Shown here: positions 1-4,876 of the stretch, in pieces
Layout of the letters: each line of letters starts with the position of its first letter
How positions within the stretch are numbered: the first letter of the stretch is position 1
Assembly (NCBI GenBank): GCA_017997825.1
Contig: JAGOEH010000212.1
Span: 1 to 5,406, forward strand
Length of the DNA: 5,406 bases
Direction of reading: 5' to 3'
Origin: Candidatus Delongbacteria bacterium
Lineage (GTDB): Bacteria > JAGOEH01
Notes under the pieces: generated by a model
Database searches by the model: none
The model's input: the letters and a program-made list of their open reading frames with translations, nothing else
What the model was told of the DNA's origin: nothing
Position numbers and translations under genes: made by a program

Positions 1-60
1 CTTCGGCAATTCTTCAATAATAGCCTTTTCCGTCTCAAAAGTCAACCCCTTTTTCCACAT
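1..60 (-). CDS. 5' end of an unidentified gene running out of the window
   Basis: Only the first 20 codons are visible, reading MWKKGLTFETEKAIIEELPK from an ATG at 60-58. The start is supported by AAAGGA (73-68) placed 7 nt upstream and by an in-frame TGA at 96-94, so the frame cannot extend further upstream. The peptide is charged and probably helical, with no signal peptide, which suggests a cytoplasmic protein. I do not recognise the family from so little sequence. A promoter-like pair (TTGACT, 17 nt, TATTAT) lies inside these codons, so the alternative is that this is leader DNA of a gene further left. The reading-frame evidence is good but short. Confidence 0.5.
   Translation of the reverse strand, partial: MWKKGLTFETEKAIIEELPK
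17..45 (-). promoter_or_regulatory. Sigma70-like promoter pattern inside the left-edge frame
   Basis: On the minus strand TTGACT (45-40) is separated by exactly 17 nt from TATTAT (22-17), a 10 of 12 match to TTGACA/TATAAT. Transcription would begin near position 10. It overlaps the first codons of the partial gene. A match of this quality is expected about once by chance in a window of this size, so it may be meaningless. Confidence 0.2.
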
Positions 61-67
61 TGTCGAA

Positions 68-73
68 TCCTTT
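68..73 (-). promoter_or_regulatory. Ribosome binding site for the left-edge gene
   Basis: The minus strand reads AAAGGA, then 7 nt, then ATG. This spacing is typical, and it is the main reason for accepting the short partial gene at 60-1. Confidence 0.5.
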
Positions 74-212
74 CGATTTTCTTTTACCCTAGCTCACCCC
101 TATTTCTTCATTCCCCTTCCTTTGGGTTCCCTTTTGTAATGACCTACCTCTTTTCTTTCCGATTGACCCGTCCCCTATTTCTCGTGAGCGAAATGAATCT
201 CCCCCTCGGCTT

Positions 213-262
213 GAGTAAATTTTTTTTACTCCAAATACTCCCTGAGTAAATTTTTTTTATTC
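213..262. repeat. Two tandem 19-bp palindromes built from GAGTA/TACTC half-sites
   Basis: GAGTAAATTTTTTTTACTC (213-231) is an inverted repeat with 7-bp arms and a 5-nt centre. GAGTAAATTTTTTTTATTC (244-262) repeats it with one change that leaves a G-T mismatch in the arms. The repeat offset is 31 bp, about three helical turns, so both copies would face the same side of the DNA. A further TACTC (236-240) makes another inverted pair with GAGTA (244-248). A tandem operator for a dimeric regulator is the simplest reading. The stems are too AT-rich, and the T run lies in the loop rather than after the stem, for a normal terminator. Confidence 0.5.
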
Positions 263-315
263 GGGCCGGTGAAGCCTATTCTATCTCATCCCATTGTATG
301 ATAAGTGATTTTAAT

Positions 316-336
316 CCGCCATTCGGGAATCGGCGG
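316..336. repeat. GC-rich imperfect hairpin
   Basis: CCGCC (316-320) and ATT (321-323) pair with AAT (328-330) and GGCGG (332-336), leaving a CGGG loop and one bulged C at 331. Neither strand has a T run after the stem, so it is not a convincing terminator. Its role is unknown. Confidence 0.35.
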
Positions 337-367
337 TCACCGCGCGCGTGTCGGCCGGATCAGGCCG

Positions 368-385
368 TTGATAATAATCTATCAA
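368..385. promoter_or_regulatory. 18-bp inverted repeat, possible activator site
   Basis: TTGATAATAATCTATCAA has perfect 6-bp arms (TTGATA and TATCAA) around 6 nt. Its centre lies about 95 bp upstream of the start predicted from the sigma54-like element at 446-461. That is within the range where enhancer-binding activators of sigma54 polymerase usually bind. The placement is seen in the sequence; the function is inferred. Confidence 0.35.
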
Positions 386-445
386 TTTATTAGCGAAGAT
401 GTTACCATGATTCCAGCTTTTATTGGAGAGCTTTTTTCCGGCCGG

Positions 446-461
446 TGGCACCAAAAATGCA
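446..461 (+). promoter_or_regulatory. Sigma54-like -24/-12 promoter
   Basis: TGGCAC (446-451), five nucleotides, then ATGCA (457-461) matches the core consensus TGGCAC-N5-TTGCA at all but one position. It also keeps the invariant GG and GC dinucleotides exactly 10 nt apart (447-448 and 459-460). Transcription would start near 472, immediately before three consecutive hairpins. No good sigma70 pair is visible here; the best -10 (TATTTT, 463-468) has no -35. Whether this organism has RpoN cannot be seen from the window. Confidence 0.4.
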
Positions 462-471
462 TTATTTTAGG

Positions 472-634
472 GTGGGATGGCTGACAAAGGCGGCGTCGGC
501 TGTCCCAACTTTGTTACTTCGTGCTTCCCTTGGCTCCGAGGGCAACCCTCTCGGAGCTCATTTCCTCCGTGCATTAAATTGAAAGCTTGCCCAGCCAGAG
601 AGAGTTCGGCCGACTCCTCTGGCTTTTCTCTTTT
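472..634 (+). ncRNA. Candidate structured small RNA of about 165 nt
   Basis: Three hairpins follow one another. The first (473-507) has a 5-bp stem, a symmetric 2x2 internal loop, a 6-bp stem including one G-U, and a 9-nt loop. The second (533-557) has perfect 8-bp arms GCTCCGAG/CTCGGAGC, or alternatively a tight GAGGG-CAA-CCCTC. The third (593-624) is followed by a U-rich tail. The linkers are mostly unpaired and include CTTCCCTT (524-531) and TTTCCTCC (561-568), the latter complementary to a strong Shine-Dalgarno. Overlapping open frames have unnatural composition and no ribosome binding site. It does not match any RNA family I recognise (not tmRNA, SRP RNA, RNase P, or a common riboswitch). 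The 5' end is inferred from the sigma54-like element. It could instead be an untranslated leader. Confidence 0.4.
593..634 (+). terminator. Rho-independent terminator, plus strand
   Basis: AGCCAGAG (593-600) pairs with CTCTGGCT (617-624), continued after a bulged A (601) by GAGT/ACTC (602-605 with 613-616) around a 7-nt loop, giving 12 bp in all. The tract TTTCTCTTTT (625-634) follows directly. On the minus strand the stem is followed by GGGCAAGC, so the signal works only rightward. There is no protein gene just upstream, which is why a non-coding transcript is proposed. Confidence 0.6.
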
Positions 635-945
635 ATGGGGTGGAAACCGGCGATCGATGATCAGGCTACCATTCTGCAATCTTATCCGGATCGGCATCGA
701 CACCCGCCTTATGGGAAGAATTGCGATCCAAATATGGTATCCATTCTAGTCATTATCTCGGAATCCATTTCACATAACCGGATTAATTGTTTTGAACCGG
801 CCAAACGGGCCGGGCATACGATGACCGGGGATTGTAGGAGCAGAATTGGAAAAGTGGGGGGTGTAATCATAATACGGAAAACAGGATGTCATAAGATAAA
901 GAAGCCAAGAGTCTAAAAAGGAATAATGGAAGATTGGTGTGATGA
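635..945. other. Gene-free region between the small-RNA candidate and the penicillin-binding protein gene
   Basis: No supported gene lies here. The only notable structure is a 17-nt GC hairpin at 797-813 (CCGGCC, 5-nt loop, GGCCGG). It lies about 130 bp past the stop of the penicillin-binding protein gene and lacks a U tract on either strand, so it is at best a weak transcript-end signal for that gene. No clear intrinsic terminator for the leftward operon was found. A weak rightward promoter-like pair (TTGGAA 847-852 and CATAAT further right) has nothing to drive. Confidence 0.5.
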
Positions 946-3132
946 TCAGGGGGTAATCGGGATAGGACGGGAGCGGATCTGTTCGGAGTATTTTTTAAAG
1001 AGCTGGTAGCTGTTGTGTTCCTGAAAGAAGAGGTTAAAATCGGTTTCGTCGATTTCGGAGAAGTGGAGGTCGGTCTGGTTGGGGACAGCCCGGCTCATGA
1101 AATCGAGCCAGATCGGGAGGGACAGTTCTCCGCCGGCGAAGCTTTTATGTTTATACTGAAGGGGACGGTTATTATCGAAACCGATCCAGACGATACAGAC
1201 CAGGTTGGGGGTGAATCCGCAAAACCAGGCATCGGCGTAATTGGATGAGGTTCCGGTTTTGCCGGCGGCTTTCTGGGTATAGCCCATGCGGCGGACCCAG
1301 GCGGCGGTTCCGTGATTGACGACCTCCTCCATCAGGCTCCGGGTGCGATAGACGACAAAGCTGTTCATCATCTTCAGATGGAAATAGTAGGGCTGGAACA
1401 AGCGGTTGTCGGTCTGGTCGATCACCGAATGAATGGCGTACGGAATATGGAAGTATCCGTTATTGGCCAGCATCAGATAAGCCCCGGCCACTTGGCAGGG
1501 AGTGCCGTCCAGGGTTCCCAGGGAGAGGGAAAGGCTTTTATCGGGGATTTTTTGGAAGCCGAGGCGCCGGGCGAAGTTTTCCAGTTTAGCGATATCGTAG
1601 CGGGTCAGGATCTGGGCACTGACGGTATTGATGGAATTGGCCAGGGCTGTGGTGACGTCCATCCAGTCATTCCGATAGGTTTTGGTATAGTTTTCGGGGC
1701 GATAGAATTCCAGTTTCCCGTAATTCATCAGGATCGTCAGTTCCTGACGTTGTTGGGAGGAGAGTTCGGATTCGGATCGGATCTGGTCATACAGGGCGCG
1801 ATAAATCAGGGCTATCTCCTGCAGGTTGTCGGTCAGTCGGGGAGGTGCAATCGAGGAAGGCAGGCACTGGGTGAGGGTATCGAGGAAGGCCTGTTGGGTA
1901 AACCATTTTTGGCGGTTGAAGATAAAAATGGTCAACTGGTCCATAAACCGGGTATGAGGAAAGATAACCTTTTCGTTGAAGGCCATCAGGTAATGGAAGG
2001 GTTTGAAGGAGGAACCCAACTGGCGGAAGGCGGTGGTGGCGCGGTTGAACTGGGATTGGAAGTAATCCCGCCCCCCGACCATAGCCCGGACAGCTCCGTC
2101 CGGCACTGAGATGACCACGGCGGCGACCTGGGGATAGGCGTTTCGGTCTCCCCGCGCTGCGCTGTCATAGGGCACGGTGAATCCAAGCTTGCGGTCGATT
2201 TCGATCAGGTTCCGCTGAACGGCTTCCTGCAAGAGGGTCTGGTAGTCCCGATTGAGGGTGGTGTTGATCCGGATGGAGCCGTTCTGATAGATATCCCATG
2301 AAAAGCGGGTCAGAAAATCCTTTTTGACGTAATCCAGGAAGTACTGGATGGAGCCGTTCAGATAGTTCCGGCGTTCGATGACAATCGTGCTGTCCTTGAG
2401 TTGTTGGTAGGTGGGCTGGTCGATATAGCGGCAGTCCAGCATGCGTTTCAGCACCACCCGTCGGCGGCGGTCAGCCCGTTCCGGGTGGCGGATGGGATTA
2501 TAGTAGGAGCCGGTTCTCAGCACCCCGGCAATACAGGCCGCCTCGTTCAGACTCAGCTCGGAGGCATGCTTGTTGTAAAAGGCCAGCGAGGCCTGTTCGA
2601 TTCCATAAATGGAACGCCCGGTCTGGTCGGTGCCGTAGGGAACCAGGTTGGCATAGGCGGTAATGATCTCATCCTTGGAATAGAGGTATTCCAAGTGAAA
2701 TGCCGTCAAAATTTCCCGGATTTTACGGATAATGGAGCGCTCGGGCGTCAGAAACAGATTTTTGGCCAACTGCTGGGTCAGGGTACTACCGCCCTCCATC
2801 ACCCCCGATTTGAGATGCAGCTTGATCAGAATATCTTTGGTGACGGCTTTGACCAGTCGAGGCAGGTTGATTCCGGAATGACTGTAGAATCGATGATCCT
2901 CCACGGCGATCAGGGCTTGGAAAAAATAGGGTGAAATCTCATCCTTCTTCAGCCAGACCGAGAATTCATTGGTATTGAGGACGACGCCGTCCTCTGAAAG
3001 AATCTTGGCTCCCTTTTGATCCTGGATCTGATCGATCCGTTCCGGAAGCTGGGGACACTGAAAAATCAAAAAATGCAAAAATCCGAGTCCGACCAGCAAC
3101 AGGATCACTAAAACGAACCCCACGAGTTTCAA
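946..3132 (-). CDS. Bifunctional class A penicillin-binding protein (GT51 transglycosylase plus transpeptidase)
   Basis: Polymerises lipid II into glycan strands and cross-links stem peptides on the outer face of the cytoplasmic membrane. Residues here count from the longer ATG frame (3159, 737 aa). A membrane anchor spans about 10-33. The GT51 domain has EDHRFYSHSG (catalytic Glu87), GGSTLTQQLAKN (123-134), RKIRE (second Glu149) and KDEIITAYANLVPYG (162-176). The transpeptidase has SSFK (Ser383 nucleophile, Lys386), SIN (509-511) and KTGT (634-637). All catalytic residues are present and the length is normal. SxxK to SxN is 126 residues against about 60 in well-known relatives, so an insert of about 65 residues is present. 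I favour a TTG start at 3132: GGAGGA (3147-3142) lies 9 nt upstream and the TTG overlaps the preceding gene's stop as TTGA. The ATG at 3159 has no usable ribosome binding site. PBP1A-like (mrcA/ponA) is likely, but the subclass is uncertain. Confidence 0.96.
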   Translation of the reverse strand: MKLVGFVLVILLLVGLGFLHFLIFQCPQLPERIDQIQDQKGAKILSEDGVVLNTNEFSVWLKKDEISPYFFQALIAVEDHRFYSHSGINLPRLVKAVTKDILIKLHLKSGVMEGGSTLTQQLAKNLFLTPERSIIRKIREILTAFHLEYLYSKDEIITAYANLVPYGTDQTGRSIYGIEQASLAFYNKHASELSLNEAACIAGVLRTGSYYNPIRHPERADRRRRVVLKRMLDCRYIDQPTYQQLKDSTIVIERRNYLNGSIQYFLDYVKKDFLTRFSWDIYQNGSIRINTTLNRDYQTLLQEAVQRNLIEIDRKLGFTVPYDSAARGDRNAYPQVAAVVISVPDGAVRAMVGGRDYFQSQFNRATTAFRQLGSSFKPFHYLMAFNEKVIFPHTRFMDQLTIFIFNRQKWFTQQAFLDTLTQCLPSSIAPPRLTDNLQEIALIYRALYDQIRSESELSSQQRQELTILMNYGKLEFYRPENYTKTYRNDWMDVTTALANSINTVSAQILTRYDIAKLENFARRLGFQKIPDKSLSLSLGTLDGTPCQVAGAYLMLANNGYFHIPYAIHSVIDQTDNRLFQPYYFHLKMMNSFVVYRTRSLMEEVVNHGTAAWVRRMGYTQKAAGKTGTSSNYADAWFCGFTPNLVCIVWIGFDNNRPLQYKHKSFAGGELSLPIWLDFMSRAVPNQTDLHFSEIDETDFNLFFQEHNSYQLFKKYSEQIRSRPIPITP

Positions 3133-3956
3133 AATGAGTATTCCTCCGATTGAATACATTCCCGGATATAGGGCAGATGGTCGGGCAGAAAATCCTGCCG
3201 CCAGAGGGTGGAATCCTGGTAAGTCCGGACCTTGATGATGAATGAACCGGTGGAATCCGGGGCCAGGATATAGACGCTGTCGATATGGTCGATCCAGTCG
3301 ACGATCAGGAACTCATCCCGGATAATTTTTTGTCTATGAGAACTGTAATAGGTATCGACCCAATTAAAGAATGTTCGGAACGGGAAAGATCGGTATTGGA
3401 TGGTCAGATCGGTGGTATCGACCATGATCCAATCCTGGAGTTCCGGTTTGGCATCGAAGGCGAAGAGACTCGAGTCTTCCGGAAAGAGTCCGGGAAAGAG
3501 CACCTCACCGGGTAAGGCCTGATCCTGGGGATTGGTGAAGTAGAGGAGGGTTTGGCCATCGCGGTAATTGAAGACGGCATGGCGGCATTCGGGATTAAGA
3601 CTGATGCCGATATAGCGATAGGGAGGAAAATGATCCTGTTTGAAGGATTCGGGCAGGATATGGTAGAACTGGGCGAAATGGTCCATACTGATGACCAGTT
3701 GGCCGCTTTTCTGAAGGATCCCGTTCAGATCTTTCAGATAAGCGATCCCCTCTTCGGTGGCGATGCTTCGAAGTTCCTCGACTTTGAACCAGTCCTGTTT
3801 GGAGGAATCGGCATCGGTATATTTTTTGTAGTCCGACCAGAACCCGCCGATCTGGGGCAGGTGGGAATTGAAGCGATGGATATACCAGCCCAGGCATTTC
3901 TCCCAGGTGAAATAGGCGATCAGCAGCAGAAGGATCAGCAGTCCGAGGCGTTTCAT
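3129..3956 (-). CDS. Membrane-anchored protein of unknown function, operon partner of the penicillin-binding protein
   Basis: I do not recognise this family. From the ATG at 3956 it has 275 residues: MKR, then a hydrophobic segment (about 4-18, LGLLILLLLIAYFTW) acting as an uncleaved anchor, then a soluble domain of about 250 residues rich in aromatic and acidic residues. No catalytic motif is evident and there is no lipobox. Its N-terminus implies the bulk faces the periplasm. The frame remains open to an ATG at 4052 (307 aa), which would add a proline-rich cytoplasmic tail. That ATG has no ribosome binding site and lies between the -35 and -10 of a strong promoter. By contrast GGAG (3969-3966) precedes the 3956 ATG by 9 nt. 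Its stop overlaps the likely start of the penicillin-binding protein, so a shared role in wall synthesis, such as partner or regulator, is a reasonable inference from context only. Confidence 0.8.
   Translation of the reverse strand: MKRLGLLILLLLIAYFTWEKCLGWYIHRFNSHLPQIGGFWSDYKKYTDADSSKQDWFKVEELRSIATEEGIAYLKDLNGILQKSGQLVISMDHFAQFYHILPESFKQDHFPPYRYIGISLNPECRHAVFNYRDGQTLLYFTNPQDQALPGEVLFPGLFPEDSSLFAFDAKPELQDWIMVDTTDLTIQYRSFPFRTFFNWVDTYYSSHRQKIIRDEFLIVDWIDHIDSVYILAPDSTGSFIIKVRTYQDSTLWRQDFLPDHLPYIRECIQSEEYSF
3142..3147 (-). promoter_or_regulatory. Ribosome binding site favouring the TTG start of the penicillin-binding protein
   Basis: GGAGGA lies inside the end of the upstream gene, 9 nt before the TTG at 3132-3130. 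The longer ATG at 3159-3157 would place this site inside its own coding sequence, and its upstream GGGA directly abuts the ATG. The arrangement indicates translational coupling of the two genes. Confidence 0.5.
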
Positions 3957-4033
3957 CGCTGGGATCTCCGGATCGAAGCCGACAGGTTGGACAGGGGGCA
4001 AATCCTGATTGGGATTGAATTGATCATGGGTGA

Positions 4034-4062
4034 AATATAAATCATCATCCATTCAATGTCAA
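4034..4062 (-). promoter_or_regulatory. Near-consensus sigma70-type promoter of the two-gene wall operon
   Basis: The minus strand has TTGACA (4062-4057), 17 nt, then TATATT (4039-4034), an 11 of 12 match with ideal spacing. Transcription would begin near 4027, giving a leader of about 71 nt before the ATG at 3956. It lies in and just beyond the gap after the AT-rich paralog pair, where an operon promoter is expected. It overlaps the longer ATG (4052) of the downstream frame. Confidence 0.55.
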
Positions 4063-4102
4063 CACAATTCTGTTTAAAATCTCTTAGGTCATTTCCACCA
4101 TC

Positions 4103-4112
4103 TGTTATAACA
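4103..4112. repeat. 10-bp perfect palindrome upstream of the wall operon promoter
   Basis: TGTTATAACA is its own reverse complement and lies about 80 bp upstream of the predicted start near 4027. A regulator site is possible, but in AT-rich DNA such a short palindrome may be accidental. Confidence 0.2.
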
Positions 4113-4131
4113 ATACAAATACTATAATGGC

Positions 4132-4839
4132 TCAAAGATCATAGTAAAAGCTACAGATGAATCTGAAATCGATCAATCCATACTCCCAGGTTGTCGATTG
4201 GTCCTTCCTTGTACTTCTTGAAGCATTATCTTTATTGTAATATTTTATCGACTGATAATCATAAGTAATACCCAGTTGATTTGAAATATCAAGCGATATA
4301 CAATTCCTGATCCACCAGGTTACTCCAAGAGGAAACTTCGCTCCCAATTGAATCCGATAGGTATCCATATTTGAATAAAACTGCCGAGATTCCGATTCAG
4401 TGATAATGATATAGTCGGTATAAAACTTTCGCCAAGGAACCATTCCTCCAATCATCAAACCACAGTAAGGTGAAACTCTCTTCTTCTGCTGGAAATGCAT
4501 TTTAATCCCTAAAGCAATATCCACATGATTTGAATTGGATACAAAATTGGGTACAGGATAAAATACTAAATGGTCAGTTTCACATTTTATCTTCTCTTTA
4601 TATATATTTGCATTTAAAAACACCTCCCAATTTGTCGTTGGGTAATAGCTAATACCGAAAGCTTTAGTATGGCTATCTAAATCCAATTCGCTAAAAATCA
4701 ATTGGAATCCGATTTTATTTACTGGATCGACAAAATCTGTCTTTTTAAAAATTGATAACTCTCCAGCTCTATTTATGGAAAATAAATACAAAAAAAGAAT
4801 AACAATCCGTTCTGCATTTTCACGCTTTATAAATCGCAT
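4132..4839 (-). CDS. Probable exported beta-barrel-like protein, paralog of the preceding gene
   Basis: From the ATG at 4839 the product has 235 residues. The basic N-terminus and hydrophobic segment IVILFLYLFSI (12-22), followed by INRAG, look like a signal peptide cut near residue 25. The rest alternates short hydrophobic and polar stretches rich in aromatics, for example FGISYYPTTNWEVFLNANIY (61-80) and FPLGVTWWI (169-177). This is the pattern of small outer-membrane barrels; the family is not identified. The start at 4839 has AAAAGGAA (core AGGA 4849-4846) 6 nt upstream. An in-frame ATG at 4872 lacks such a site and would bury the signal peptide. It follows the paralog's stop by 37 nt, so the two are probably co-transcribed. 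The gene is much more AT-rich than the genes to its left (one counted 60-base line, 4561-4620, has 12 G+C). A role in the outer membrane is inferred. Confidence 0.75.
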   Translation of the reverse strand: MRFIKRENAERIVILFLYLFSINRAGELSIFKKTDFVDPVNKIGFQLIFSELDLDSHTKAFGISYYPTTNWEVFLNANIYKEKIKCETDHLVFYPVPNFVSNSNHVDIALGIKMHFQQKKRVSPYCGLMIGGMVPWRKFYTDYIIITESESRQFYSNMDTYRIQLGAKFPLGVTWWIRNCISLDISNQLGITYDYQSIKYYNKDNASRSTRKDQSTTWEYGLIDFRFICSFYYDL

Positions 4840-4844
4840 ATTAA

Positions 4845-4852
4845 TTCCTTTT
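4845..4852 (-). promoter_or_regulatory. Ribosome binding site deciding the start at 4839
   Basis: AAAAGGAA on the minus strand has its AGGA core 6 nt before the ATG at 4839-4837. The ATG 33 nt further upstream (4872) has only AT-rich sequence before it. Confidence 0.6.
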
Positions 4853-4876
4853 CGAAACAGTTCAATAACCATTTAT

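Larger units (their letters stand above)
61..445. other. Gene-free upstream region with several inverted repeats
   Basis: No frame here has both a credible length and a ribosome binding site. Positions 61-180 are strikingly pyrimidine-rich on the plus strand, and the 11-mer CCCCTATTTCT occurs twice (97-107 and 172-182). From 211 onward the region contains the GAGTA half-site cluster, a GC-rich hairpin and an AT-rich 18-bp inverted repeat, each listed separately. It separates the leftward gene at 60 from the rightward transcript proposed at about 472, so it probably serves as a divergent regulatory region. Confidence 0.5.

Noticed and set aside
211-239. Rightward promoter TTGAGT-N17-AATACT across the first palindrome
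   Set aside because: It matches only 4 of 6 in each box, which is at chance level.
213-262. The tandem GAGTAAA repeats read as a CRISPR array or as terminators
   Set aside because: Only two units with a 12-nt interval exist, which is too short for CRISPR spacers. The stems are AT-rich and the T run is in the loop, so they are not typical terminators either.
407-484. 25-codon plus-strand frame MIPAFIGELFSGRWHQKC...
   Set aside because: It has no clear ribosome binding site, and it spans the sigma54-like element, so it would not be transcribed from it.
477-749. Open frame of 90 codons on the plus strand (and a 78-codon minus-strand frame at 467-703, and one at 587-916)
   Set aside because: They have no ribosome binding sites, unnatural amino-acid composition, and overlap strong RNA hairpins and a terminator. 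They are best explained as chance frames over a structured non-coding region.
1312-2109. Long plus-strand frames antisense to the penicillin-binding protein gene (also 2401-2934, 1015-1248)
   Set aside because: They are shadows of a gene with intact catalytic motifs on the other strand; the translations are Gly/Val/Gln-rich and low in complexity.
3552-4040. Plus-strand frame of 162 codons opposite the anchored protein gene
   Set aside because: It is an antisense shadow with no start signals; the minus-strand frame has a membrane anchor, a ribosome binding site and operon context.
4123-4128. Perfect TATAAT on the plus strand
   Set aside because: No -35 element lies 16-18 nt upstream, and there is no rightward gene for it to drive.
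3953-4135. 60-codon minus-strand frame starting at TTG 4135
   Set aside because: It overlaps the promoter and the beginning of the anchored protein gene in another frame and has no ribosome binding site.
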